Below, piece after piece: positions 38,967-47,780 of a stretch of DNA of 64,000 bases. The notes beneath the pieces were generated by a model. It worked only from the letters and a program-made list of their open reading frames with translations, searched no databases and was not told the origin of the DNA. Both the position numbers and the translations under genes were made by a program. Positions within the stretch are counted from its first letter, which is position 1; each line of letters starts with the position of its first letter. The stretch is from Bradyrhizobium tropiciagri (GTDB lineage Bacteria; Pseudomonadota; Alphaproteobacteria; Rhizobiales; Xanthobacteraceae). Location: positions 186,001-250,000 of the forward strand of contig NZ_JAFCKH010000007.1 of assembly GCF_018130505.1 (NCBI RefSeq), in the 5' to 3' direction.

Positions 38967-41600
38967 ATGACGATAGAGCAGGCAACTGATATTCGAGCTG
39001 AAGCTATTTTGAAGGGGCTGAGCGAACTGCAAGCTTTGCTGGAGGAGCCTATCACTAGGCACGCGTTAGACCTCACTAACAACGCAAAAACCGCACATCA
39101 TTACGATATTCTAAATCGGACTCATCGAAGCCTAACACAATATCTGAGGCTTGAAGGGGACCTTTTTTACGTTGGCCTGCTTGGGCACTTTTCGACAGGG
39201 AAATCCAGCACGATCAATTCCGTTCTCGACACTTGGGGTTCTGAATCTGAGCGTCCCACCGATCTGAATCCAACCGACGACACAATCACGTTGGTAACAC
39301 GCCCCGCGAATGAGAAGTATCTGTTGGGAGTTATACGTGAAGGTTCGGTTACAATTCGATCCAAGCCGATTGATAATGAGCTCCTTGATAACATCGTGCT
39401 TGTTGATACTCCAGGCACTGGTGATCCGGCGTTAGTCGAAGAAATCGCGCGAGATTTCTTGCCGATCTGCGACGTGATCTTGTTCTTCCTCTCAGCGGCT
39501 AGCCCTCTCGACAAGGACGACATGCCGCTCCTTGAGGAGCTTCACAAGCGCTTGCCGTTCGTGCCGATTCATTTCGTCGTTACACGAGCCGACGAGTTGC
39601 GACGTGACATTCTAGCTGCCGTATCCCAAGACAATATTGACGCCGGAAAGCGTGCGCGATTCTTTGATGAGGTCTTGGGCCGCCTCAACAAGCTATTGAA
39701 GCCAAAGCTCTACACGGAAGAGCAGTTTATTCTGCTAGACAATAGGCACAAGTATAACGTGGCCGGCGTCAAGCAATTTATCCAGTCCAAATGCGATCCG
39801 ACCAATTCGCGGTCTCGTCTAGCGATGCATAGCCACAAGCTCGGCTATTTTGCCGCGATCGCAAAAGATCTAAGAGGCTTCTTCGAGACCTTTCTAGACT
39901 TCAAGCTTCGAGAGCTAAACAAGATAGTGCATTCCGCCGAGCAAAATCGCGTTCGCTACACGGAAAACGTCCGCATATCAAATAACAACTTAACGAAGAC
40001 CTGGCTCGACCAACTTGCCGCTGTGCACGTGGAGCGCGATCGAGTTCTGAAAGCGTTGCCCGAACCGGAGTTGCTTCCGTCCGTAGTTGATGGATTCGAA
40101 GTCATTAGGAAGCGGCGTCAGGAAATTGCGGGAGAGATTTTTGAAGACGCACAGCGCACCGCCCGTCACGTCGCTGAGACGCTCAAGCTAAAGATTTCCT
40201 CGAGCATCGCTGATCAGATTCACGAATACGAGTTGATGAGCTTAGAAGCGATTGCGGGTGATGCGGGAGACGCGATTTCGCTCAAAATTCCTCAAATGGA
40301 GCTGGGCGCTACAATGCCATTGGTTCCGTCCAAGCTAATGACAAAGTGGGCGACATTTAGAGAGGCCAAGGTCGGGTCGTTGCGCGAGATGGCTGCAAGA
40401 TTGAGAAAGGTTATCGAAGAAGCAAACGCGCTCGTGATGGTTGGCTCTCCATTTACTGAGTGCGAAAAGATCGTGCGGGGGGCGCAGAACTCCCTTACGG
40501 ATGATCTTACGCGATTTTTTGGGAATGCTGAACTTTATCGCGCCGGAGTCTTTACTCATACAACGAAGGAATCGATTGGCGCCCTCGGGCTAGGAAAGGA
40601 GCTCGACGATCTCGAATCCGAATTTGACGAATCCGACCGAGCTACGTTCACCGCGGACGCCGTAAACAATCTCTTCTCGCAGTTTTCGGAGATAGCCAAC
40701 GATGCCCGCACCCAGGTTGTGGCAATGGAAAAGAAACTGCGTCCATTGGTGACAAGAATCAATGATTTGAAAATTCCGTCGCCGGAAACGAACTATACGC
40801 TTCTCGACACCTTGGCGGCTGCTGAGAGCGATTCTGCTATCCAAGATCTGTTTAGAGAGCTACGCGATAATGTGGGCCTATTTCTTGGCACGCTCGAAGC
40901 GAAGCTGTCGAGTATTGTTGCCGAGAAGCGGCGTGCTTACGAGAAAGAAATGTCTGACGCTCGAAGGCGTCGTCGATTTCTATACGTTGGCACTTCTATC
41001 GTCGGTGCGGTCTTGGGTTTATGTACTTACTTGGCCTATGTCGACGCTGTAGAGATTCCTCAGAATACGTTCCATGCAGTCCTTTGGAATATTGTAGCTC
41101 AGCTGATCTGGGCGCCGCTTGCGTTCTTAGGTGCGAAAGCCATCGACAATTTTCCAAAGCGATCGAGAACGATCAGAAGCGACCATCAATCATTGCTTCG
41201 GCGCGAGCTCGAAAGGACGGCAGACGAAGAGATCGCCAGCTACGAATTTGCAGCGATTAGTGCGCAAACTCTCTCGAAGAGATTGGACAAAGCATATCAA
41301 GGTCTCATCGACTATGACCCTGACAGCTGGAATATGACCGCGGCGGAGCGCCTCATAACATTGCGCGAGTTGCATTCCGAATTCTGTAAGAGCCGCACAG
41401 AATATGCCGACTTGGTCGAGACGGTGACGGACAGAGTCTCCTCATATTTTAGCGATGCGACCAAGAATTTGCAGCTGTTGAATGACGTGGCCGATAAGAT
41501 AAAGGCAAGAGCTATAGAGCCGTCGTTTAAGTTGCTTGGTGATACACGGGAATCGTTACATCGGATCAGACAGCAACTTCATGAGGTCGAATTTGGATAG
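38967..41600 (+). CDS. large dynamin-like GTPase with two membrane helices
   Basis: An 877-residue bacterial dynamin-family protein. The GTPase domain has G1 GHFSTGKS (residues 73-80), a probable G2 Thr around 105-108, G3 DTPG (147-150) and G4 TRAD (206-209). Long helical regions follow (about 290-640), then two hydrophobic segments at about 670-695 and 705-725 and a C-terminal helical part. Such proteins remodel membranes; bacterial relatives act in membrane repair, vesicle release and phage resistance. By eye the base composition is clearly lower in GC than the neighbours, with many A/T third positions (AAT, GAA, TTG, ATT), which suggests transfer. It stands alone with no partner dynamin. 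GGGGG precedes the ATG. Confidence 0.85.
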   Translation: MTIEQATDIRAEAILKGLSELQALLEEPITRHALDLTNNAKTAHHYDILNRTHRSLTQYLRLEGDLFYVGLLGHFSTGKSSTINSVLDTWGSESERPTDLNPTDDTITLVTRPANEKYLLGVIREGSVTIRSKPIDNELLDNIVLVDTPGTGDPALVEEIARDFLPICDVILFFLSAASPLDKDDMPLLEELHKRLPFVPIHFVVTRADELRRDILAAVSQDNIDAGKRARFFDEVLGRLNKLLKPKLYTEEQFILLDNRHKYNVAGVKQFIQSKCDPTNSRSRLAMHSHKLGYFAAIAKDLRGFFETFLDFKLRELNKIVHSAEQNRVRYTENVRISNNNLTKTWLDQLAAVHVERDRVLKALPEPELLPSVVDGFEVIRKRRQEIAGEIFEDAQRTARHVAETLKLKISSSIADQIHEYELMSLEAIAGDAGDAISLKIPQMELGATMPLVPSKLMTKWATFREAKVGSLREMAARLRKVIEEANALVMVGSPFTECEKIVRGAQNSLTDDLTRFFGNAELYRAGVFTHTTKESIGALGLGKELDDLESEFDESDRATFTADAVNNLFSQFSEIANDARTQVVAMEKKLRPLVTRINDLKIPSPETNYTLLDTLAAAESDSAIQDLFRELRDNVGLFLGTLEAKLSSIVAEKRRAYEKEMSDARRRRRFLYVGTSIVGAVLGLCTYLAYVDAVEIPQNTFHAVLWNIVAQLIWAPLAFLGAKAIDNFPKRSRTIRSDHQSLLRRELERTADEEIASYEFAAISAQTLSKRLDKAYQGLIDYDPDSWNMTAAERLITLRELHSEFCKSRTEYADLVETVTDRVSSYFSDATKNLQLLNDVADKIKARAIEPSFKLLGDTRESLHRIRQQLHEVEFG

Positions 41601-41835
41601 TGAGGTTGTTTCGGGGGCTGGTGACCTGCATTAGGCGAGTTTTGGACAGTCCTCCGGATTCTACAGCCGCTCGTATCTGAATTGACGACGTGGGTATCAT
41701 TCTGCGCTCGAATGCTCCTAACTGGCATCGCGAGCGAAGCTGCGCTTGTTCAATTTCGCTTGCAGGAGCGTATGTCTCACCTCTCCGCCTAGACGATCTG
41801 GCTTACAGGTAGTGTGAGCGTGCGGAAACCGTAAC

Positions 41836-42768
41836 CTACACTTCAGCGACCAGTTCGCTGATCTGCTGCCGCAGCCAGCTATGCGCGGGGTCGCGGTCGT
41901 AGGACGTATGCCATAGCAGCGACACCGTCACATCGCGCAGCTCCACCGGCGGCGGGCTGAGGCTGAGCCCGAGCTCGGTGGCGAACAGGCGGGCCAGCCG
42001 CGCGTGCATGGTGACGATGACGGGGGCACGCGCCACCAGGAACGGCACCGTGAGGAAGCGTGGCGTGGTCAGCGCCACCGAGCGGCGGAGACCCAGCTTC
42101 TCCAGCGCTTCATCGACGACGCCACGCACGCTGAGGCCGGGCCGCAGGCTGGTCAGCACGTGCGGCAGCCGCACATAGTCGTCGAGCGAGATCGGCGCTT
42201 TGATACCGGTCTTTTCGGCGTTGAACATGCACAGATAAGTTTCAGTGAACAGCTTGCGCCGCTTGTGGTGCGACTGTCCGTGCTGGAACATGTCGTAGCC
42301 GATGGCGAGATCCATCTCGTCGGCGTCGAGATCCTCGAACAGGCGGGACGTATCGAAATTGTAGAGCCGCAGGTGAATGCCGGGCGCGATCTCGCGCATG
42401 CGCGCCAGCAGAGCGGGCATGATCAGGATCTCCATGCTGTCGGGCAATCCGAACCTGAAGGTGCGCACCGCCGTGGCCGGATCGAACGCCTGGTCGCGCG
42501 CCACCAGCGCCTCGACCTGCGCCAGCATGGTCCGCACCGGTTCGACCAGCGTCACCGCGCGCGGGGTGAGGCGCATGCCGTCGGAACTCCGCGTCAGCAG
42601 TTCGTCGCCGAACAAGTCGCGCAGCCGGGCGAGGTTGTGGCTCATCGCGGATTGGCCGATGCCGACCCGGACTGCGGCCCGCGTGACGCTCCGCTCGGTC
42701 AGCAGGGCGTCGAGATGAACCAGCAAATTCAAGTCGATACGGCTTAAATTGACGGCGTCGATGGTCAT
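41836..42768 (-). CDS. LysR-family transcriptional regulator
   Basis: A 310-residue LTTR. The DNA-binding part is LSRIDLNLLVHLDALLTERSVTRAAVRVGIGQSAMSHNLARLRDLFGDEL, close to the NodD/NahR branch. The effector-binding domain follows from about residue 90. ATG 42768 is chosen from the alignment-like start and AGGAT upstream. It is divergent from the 42872 cluster with a perfect inverted repeat between, so it is the likely regulator of that cluster. Inducer unknown; aromatic compounds are plausible for this branch. Confidence 0.88.
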   Translation of the reverse strand: MTIDAVNLSRIDLNLLVHLDALLTERSVTRAAVRVGIGQSAMSHNLARLRDLFGDELLTRSSDGMRLTPRAVTLVEPVRTMLAQVEALVARDQAFDPATAVRTFRFGLPDSMEILIMPALLARMREIAPGIHLRLYNFDTSRLFEDLDADEMDLAIGYDMFQHGQSHHKRRKLFTETYLCMFNAEKTGIKAPISLDDYVRLPHVLTSLRPGLSVRGVVDEALEKLGLRRSVALTTPRFLTVPFLVARAPVIVTMHARLARLFATELGLSLSPPPVELRDVTVSLLWHTSYDRDPAHSWLRQQISELVAEV

Positions 42769-42796
42769 TATCGATCCTATCGGTTTGATCGATAAT
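42767..42796. promoter_or_regulatory. 10-bp perfect inverted repeat operator (LysR type)
   Basis: ATTATCGATC (42767-42776) and GATCGATAAT (42787-42796) with a 10-base spacer. One arm reaches into the LysR start codon (42766-42768), and the other lies 75 bases before the divergent gene. Autoregulation and activation of the cluster are inferred. Confidence 0.65.
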
Positions 42797-42871
42797 GATA
42801 GCCTCACCATCTCCACCGGCAAGGGAGCAGGCGGGCAATGTGGCCCGCCGCCCAAACCAACGGAGAGTTAA

Positions 42872-43198
42872 ATGTCAGTCCGCAGCACGCTTCTCGCAGC
42901 CGCCTTCACCCTGGCCTCATTGGGCGCCGCACATGCGGGCGGCCTGCGGCCGATCGAGGGGCAGAGCATCCGGCTCGGCGACGTCACCGGCGTCGCCTAT
43001 TACACCGTCGAGCGCGACGGGTTCCGCGTCGTGACGACGCTGGCGCAGGGCGAGGCGGGCACGCCGATCCGCTTTGTCTCGGTGCTGGCGCCGGGTCAGC
43101 GCGTCGTGCTTTCGACGCCGCACAACGCCGGCGCGCTCGAAATCACCCGCGACGGCGACAATCTGTCGGTCCGCAAGGCGGCTGTGGTGTCCAACTAA
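42872..43198 (+). CDS. small secreted protein of unknown function
   Basis: A 108-residue protein with a signal peptide (cleavage near AHA-GG, residue 22). The mature domain is beta-rich: LRPIEGQSIRLGDVTGVAYYTVERDGFRVVTTL and PIRFVSVLAPGQRVVLSTP. I recall similar proteins in Bradyrhizobium and Rhodopseudomonas without a known role. It is the first gene of the group divergent from the LysR regulator; ACGGAGAG lies before the ATG. Confidence 0.7.
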   Translation: MSVRSTLLAAAFTLASLGAAHAGGLRPIEGQSIRLGDVTGVAYYTVERDGFRVVTTLAQGEAGTPIRFVSVLAPGQRVVLSTPHNAGALEITRDGDNLSVRKAAVVSN

Positions 43199-43258
43199 TT
43201 CCGGGCTGCCCGGCGCCTCCGGCAACAGAGGCGCCGGCGCCGAATGCGAGGTTCAGAC

Positions 43259-43726
43259 ATGTCCACGATCCATCTGCATCGGACCACCAGCCTGACGCCG
43301 GAGCAATATCTGACCGGGCTGACCGACTTCGGGCCCGGTCGCGCCAGGCTGTTCGGCAACAGCGCCGACGAATATCTCAAGGTGCATCATCGCGGCGCCT
43401 CGCAGGCCGACGTCACCGAGGGCTCGGCCGGCATCTGGGAACGCTTGCACTATGATTGGTCCGACCCGAACCGCGTCGTGCTGACGACGACCGACTCCAA
43501 CGTATGGGGCGGCCCGTCGGGGCACACCTACACCTTTACGCGCCGCCCGGATGGCAGGACCGACATCGACGTTGCCGTTGTGCGCGCCGGCAAGAATCTT
43601 CGAGGATGGATCCTTGGTCTCGTGCTTGCGACAGTCGGCCGAAGGGTCCTGGAAAAAGCGTTCGAAAATTCCGTCACGGCGATCGAAAACGGTGCCTTGA
43701 CCCGCCGCGATCGCATCGCCGCGTAG
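43259..43726 (+). CDS. SRPBCC-fold protein
   Basis: A 155-residue START/SRPBCC-like protein: TTSLTPEQYLTGLTDFGPGRARLFGNSADEYLKVH at the start, WERLHYDWSDPNRVVLTTTDSNVWGGPSGHTYTF in the middle and a C-terminal helix. The fold binds hydrophobic ligands. ATG 43259 follows a GAGG; an in-frame ATG 15 bases upstream is less likely. It lies 60 bases after the secreted protein gene. Confidence 0.75.
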   Translation: MSTIHLHRTTSLTPEQYLTGLTDFGPGRARLFGNSADEYLKVHHRGASQADVTEGSAGIWERLHYDWSDPNRVVLTTTDSNVWGGPSGHTYTFTRRPDGRTDIDVAVVRAGKNLRGWILGLVLATVGRRVLEKAFENSVTAIENGALTRRDRIAA

Positions 43727-43899
43727 TCGCCAAGCGCAGTCGGAAAACGCAGGCAGCCGACGAAAGGGGTCTGGCGCGGGGTACCCGTTCACAACTCTTT
43801 TATTGCGGGCCACCGGGCCCTTCGTCTCCCTCAACTGTGCGGCGTCAGCTTGTTGTTGTACCCTCCGAGGCAATCGCACGGTCGCCGGGAGGAACTTGC

Positions 43900-44388
43900 A
43901 TGAGCACCATCCTACTCAACCGCCGCACCCTGATCGCCGCTGGCGGCGCCGTCCTGGTAACCGGGACGTCCGGCCTCCTGTTGCCCGCCCGCGCAGACGA
44001 CTTTGCACCGACCGCTTCGATGCCGGGCGGAGCCAACAATTACCGGGCGGGGGCGCCGACCGTGGACCGGATCGGGAAGGGTGGTTTCTGGATGAGCGGC
44101 ACGGTGCGCCGCGCCGGTGACGGCGCCCCGCTTGCCGGGCAGCGCATCCAGATCTGGGCGCACACGACCGAAGGGCGCGAGCAGGACCCGCAGAGTCACG
44201 GCGCCACGCTCACCGACAAGAACGGGGCGTTCCGTCTCGAGATGCCGCAGATCGTTCCGGTGTTCGGCCAGCCGCACGGTCATCTCGCCTATGACAGCGG
44301 CGAATTCAAAACCGTCTTCCTCCGTCCCGTGATGGGAAGCGCAAAGGACACCAGCCTGGAGGCGCACTTCGTCCTGCAGCCGGCCTGA
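43900..44388 (+). CDS. Tat-exported intradiol-dioxygenase-like protein
   Basis: A 162-residue protein with a twin-arginine signal (NRRTLIAAGGAVLV) followed by a beta-sandwich resembling the core of intradiol ring-cleavage dioxygenases: FWMSGTVRRAGDGAPLAGQRIQIWAHTTEGR and TDKNGAFRLEMPQ, then QPHGHLAY. HxH is kept (compare PHIH of the family), but the usual tyrosine iron ligand after the GxY strand is replaced by Phe. Ring cleavage is therefore doubtful. GGGAGGAACTTGC precedes the ATG. Confidence 0.7.
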   Translation: MSTILLNRRTLIAAGGAVLVTGTSGLLLPARADDFAPTASMPGGANNYRAGAPTVDRIGKGGFWMSGTVRRAGDGAPLAGQRIQIWAHTTEGREQDPQSHGATLTDKNGAFRLEMPQIVPVFGQPHGHLAYDSGEFKTVFLRPVMGSAKDTSLEAHFVLQPA

Positions 44389-44393
44389 CGGCG

Positions 44394-45047
44394 TTGCGAA
44401 CGGAGCAGTGGAAATTGGCCCGGTTGATCCTGATCTGGGCCGTCATTGTTGTGGCCGTTGCCGTGCCGATCGCCGCTGCGGCTTTGAGCCCGCTGCTCGC
44501 ATGGCGTGATCCCCTCTACATCCTGGCCGGTTTCGCCGGCATTGTCGCATTGGGCATCATGCTGTTTCAGCCGGTGCTGATCGGCGGATACCTGCCGGGA
44601 TTGCCGGCCCGTATCGGGCGGCGTGTCCATCTGTGGACCGGAGCCGTGCTTGTCGCGGCCGTGGTGATCCACGTCGCCGGCCTCTGGATCACCAGTCCGC
44701 CCGACATGATCGACGCGCTGCTCTTCACGTCGCCGACGCCGTTCTCCCCCTTCGGCGTCATCGCCATGTGGGCGATCCTCGCCGTCGCGGTCCTCGCTGT
44801 GCTCCGCCGCCGGCTTGGATTACGACCGCGGACCTGGTTCCTCGTGCACAGGCTGCTTGCGATCGTCATCGTCGTGGGCACTGTGGTGCACGGCCTCCTG
44901 ATCGAGGGGACGATGGAGACGGTCTCGAAGGTGGCGCTATGCGCGCTGGTCGTCGCGGCGACCGTCAAGGTGATGGCCGACTTGTGGATGTGGCGGAAAA
45001 GACGGACGGTGCACGAGCGGACCGACATCGGCGCAAGCTCGGCATAA
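44394..45047 (+). CDS. ferric-reductase-like membrane haem protein
   Basis: A 217-residue membrane protein with about six helices. Two His-x13-His pairs lie in helices HLWTGAVLVAAVVIH and HRLLAIVIVVGTVVH, as in the ferric reductase transmembrane domain (haem b ligands, relatives YedZ/MsrQ and NOX). No FAD- or NAD-binding domain is fused. The start is uncertain; TTG 44394 is the only frame start near the previous stop. It lies 5 bases after the dioxygenase-like gene, suggesting that the two proteins work together. Confidence 0.72.
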   Translation: MRTEQWKLARLILIWAVIVVAVAVPIAAAALSPLLAWRDPLYILAGFAGIVALGIMLFQPVLIGGYLPGLPARIGRRVHLWTGAVLVAAVVIHVAGLWITSPPDMIDALLFTSPTPFSPFGVIAMWAILAVAVLAVLRRRLGLRPRTWFLVHRLLAIVIVVGTVVHGLLIEGTMETVSKVALCALVVAATVKVMADLWMWRKRRTVHERTDIGASSA

Positions 45048-45070
45048 AAAACAAAGGTGAGGGACATAGG

Positions 45071-46018
45071 ATGAAGCTGCTCCATTTCGATGACTACAGG
45101 CTGGGCGTGTTGAAGGGCGACGCCGTGGTCGATGTCAGTGCCGAGGTGAAGGACATCCCGCATACCGGCCCGGGCGATTTGATGAACGGGCTGATCGAAC
45201 GTTGGGGCAGCTACAAGCCGCGGCTCGAAGCGGCGGCCGCGCGAGGCGCAGGGGTGCCGCTGTCTGATGTCCGCATCCGTCCGCCGGTGCCGGGCCCGCG
45301 CACGATCGACTGCATGGCGGTCAACTACATGGAAGACGGCACGCGCAGTGCGCCGGCGCCGATCAACGCCTTTCACAAATCGCCGAGCGCGATCATCGGA
45401 CACGGCGACACGATGCTGCTGCCCGACGTGCCGGCGACGATCTTCGAGGGCGAAGCCGAGATGGCCGTCGTCATCGGCAGGAGGTGCAGCCATGTGAGCG
45501 AAGCCGAGGCGATGAGCTACGTGTTCGGCTACATGAACTTCATCGATGGTTCGGCGCGCGGCCTGCCGCCGTCGGGCAATGTATTCTTCCAGATGAAGAG
45601 CCGCGATACATTTGCGCCGATCGGCCCCTATCTCGTCACCGCCGACGAAATCAGCGATCCGCAGAAGCTACAAATCAGGCTGTGGAATAACGGCGTGCTG
45701 ATGCAGAACTTCAATACCGACGATATGGGCCACAGGATCGCCAAGTGCATCGCCTGGCTGTCGTCCATCCATACGCTGCTGCCCGGCGACATCGTTGCGA
45801 CCGGCACCAATCACCGGGGTCTCAACCCCTTCATGGACGGCGATACGATCGAACTCGAAACCGAGGGGCTGGGCCGCTTGAGGTTCGGCATCAGGGACGA
45901 TTTGAAGCGCGGCTGGGCGCGCAAGACCCGTGACCAGATGCACGAAGAGGCCAGCGAGAAGACCGCGGGCGCCTATCCGGACGTCACCCGGCAACTCACC
46001 GGCAAATACGCGAAGTAG
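45071..46018 (+). CDS. fumarylacetoacetate-hydrolase (FAH) family protein
   Basis: A 315-residue FAH-fold enzyme. The metal-site pattern is in TIFEGEAEMAVVIGRR and GYMNFIDGSARG; KSRDTFAPIGPYLV and LPGDIVATGTNHRG are further family blocks. Members hydrolyse or decarboxylate C-C bonds in acidic breakdown products of aromatics (gentisate, homoprotocatechuate and others). GGTGAGGGACATAGG precedes ATG 45071. It is last in the LysR-divergent group, with a short spacer of 23 bases, so an aromatic-acid pathway is a reasonable guess. Confidence 0.87.
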   Translation: MKLLHFDDYRLGVLKGDAVVDVSAEVKDIPHTGPGDLMNGLIERWGSYKPRLEAAAARGAGVPLSDVRIRPPVPGPRTIDCMAVNYMEDGTRSAPAPINAFHKSPSAIIGHGDTMLLPDVPATIFEGEAEMAVVIGRRCSHVSEAEAMSYVFGYMNFIDGSARGLPPSGNVFFQMKSRDTFAPIGPYLVTADEISDPQKLQIRLWNNGVLMQNFNTDDMGHRIAKCIAWLSSIHTLLPGDIVATGTNHRGLNPFMDGDTIELETEGLGRLRFGIRDDLKRGWARKTRDQMHEEASEKTAGAYPDVTRQLTGKYAK

Positions 46019-46300
46019 CGTCGGATCCAAAAGCGCCTTCGCGCAAGTCAGCCTCGGCGGGGCGCGTCGACCTGCTTGCGAGCGGGAGGTTGCGCTGTCA
46101 CTATGTCGGCAGCGATAGCCACCATTACCCGAACAGGTGATGCCTGCTCGCATTGCATGGTATTCTATCGCGTTGGAATTCGACGCTGCGTCATACTTCA
46201 TCTGCACTCTTGGACTGAACGTCGCGCTCACGGCTGCTCCCTGCGGCAGCATCGAGTCTCGAGCGGACCTCCGGCATCATTTCTTTAAGAGGGTGGCATC

Positions 46301-47599
46301 ATGAAATTCATTTCCGCATTGATATTCGCGTTCATTTCGACTTGCGCGTCGGCTCAGGATCTCAAGTCCGCGGGCGATCCGGCAAAGCTCGGCTTTGCCC
46401 CCGATCGTCTTGAGCGGTTGACCCTGGCCTTCCAGGGCTACGTCGACCGTGCCGAATTGCCCGGCGCGGTGGTCCTGATCGCCCGCGATGACAAGGTGGC
46501 GTATTTTCAGGCTTTCGGATTCCGCGACCGCGAGCAAAAGGCGGCGATGACCACCGACGCGATCTTCCGCATCGCGTCGATGACCAAGCCGATCGTCAGC
46601 GTCGGCGCCATGATGCTGGCAGAGGAGGGCAAGCTGGACATCGTCGCACCGGTTTCGCGGTATCTGCCCGAGTTCAAGGACCTGCAGGTCCGCGTCGAAC
46701 AGCTCGATCCCGCGACCGGCAAGAAGGACGCCGTCATGCAGCCGCAGAAGCGGGAGATGACGGTGCAGGACCTGCTGCGTCACACCTCCGGCCTGGTCTA
46801 TCCGCCGCCGATCGGCAGCGGTCCGGTCGCTGATGCCTATCGCGAAGCCAGTGTGCTCGATCGCAACACCACGCTTGCCGAAATGGTCACGAAACTTTCC
46901 AAGCTTCCGCTTGCGCACCAGCCGGGCGAGATGTGGGAGTACAGCCTCTCGGTCGACGTGCTCGGCCGGATCATCGAGGTGGTTTCCGGGATGGAGCTGG
47001 ATCGCTTCATCGAGGAGCGCATCACGAAGCCGCTCGGGATGAACTCGACCGGCTTCTCTGTGACCGAAGCCGATCGCGACCGGCTGGCGCAGCCGCAGGT
47101 CGATGCCGCGACGGGAAAGCGTCCGCCGATGTTCGACGCAACGCAGAAGCCGAAACTGTTCTCGGGCGGCGGCGGCATGGTGTCGACGGCAGCAGACTAT
47201 CTGCGGTTTTGCCAGATGGTGCTGCACGGCGGCCAGCTCGACGGCACGCGTCTGCTGGCGCAGCCCACGATCGCGCTCATGACGTCGGACGCCCTCAAGC
47301 CGGGGATCGCCTATTCCGACGCGGCCCTGGGGCGTATGGCCGATATCGGGCCGACGCCGGCAATGGGACAGGGCTTTGGCTTGGGCTTTGCCGTGCGCAC
47401 GGAGCCGGGCCGCAACCCGCTGCCGGGATCGACGGGTTCATTCTATTGGACCGGTGCGTTTGGAACGACCTTCTACATCGATCCCAAGCAACATCTCGTC
47501 ATCATCATGATGATTCAGGCGCCGGGCCCCGCCAACACTCTCTATCGTCACACGGTGCGCTATCTCGCGTATCAGGCGCTTTCGGCCGCGCTGGAATAG
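46301..47599 (+). CDS. beta-lactamase-type serine hydrolase (class C fold)
   Basis: A 432-residue exported hydrolase. After a signal peptide (cleavage near ASA-QD) the Ser-x-x-Lys pair is SMTK (S93, K96). The second motif is YSLSVD in place of YxN, and HTSGL is also typical. The C-terminal part holds GGGGMVSTAADYLRF and the last strand FYIDPKQHLVIIMMIQ. Such proteins include esterases, D-aminopeptidases and lactamases; activity cannot be assigned. It is 282 bases after the FAH gene. Confidence 0.83.
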   Translation: MKFISALIFAFISTCASAQDLKSAGDPAKLGFAPDRLERLTLAFQGYVDRAELPGAVVLIARDDKVAYFQAFGFRDREQKAAMTTDAIFRIASMTKPIVSVGAMMLAEEGKLDIVAPVSRYLPEFKDLQVRVEQLDPATGKKDAVMQPQKREMTVQDLLRHTSGLVYPPPIGSGPVADAYREASVLDRNTTLAEMVTKLSKLPLAHQPGEMWEYSLSVDVLGRIIEVVSGMELDRFIEERITKPLGMNSTGFSVTEADRDRLAQPQVDAATGKRPPMFDATQKPKLFSGGGGMVSTAADYLRFCQMVLHGGQLDGTRLLAQPTIALMTSDALKPGIAYSDAALGRMADIGPTPAMGQGFGLGFAVRTEPGRNPLPGSTGSFYWTGAFGTTFYIDPKQHLVIIMMIQAPGPANTLYRHTVRYLAYQALSAALE

Positions 47600-47780
47600 C
47601 AGCGCCGGGATTTTCGTCCCGGCGCCGGCTGTAAGAGTGTGGGACACTGCCATTGCTGCTCGCCATGGCGGGCAGCAATCTCGTACGCCTCTATCTGCGA
47701 TGGCACGGCCCGTATATCGTCTACGGCAACACAAGATCGACCCGGCGCGCTCCGGGAACGACGCCCAGACGAGGAAGCCG

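Noticed and set aside
41601-41835. attachment-site repeat after the dynamin gene
   Set aside because: No direct repeat shared with 38752-38966 and no tRNA end was seen on either side.
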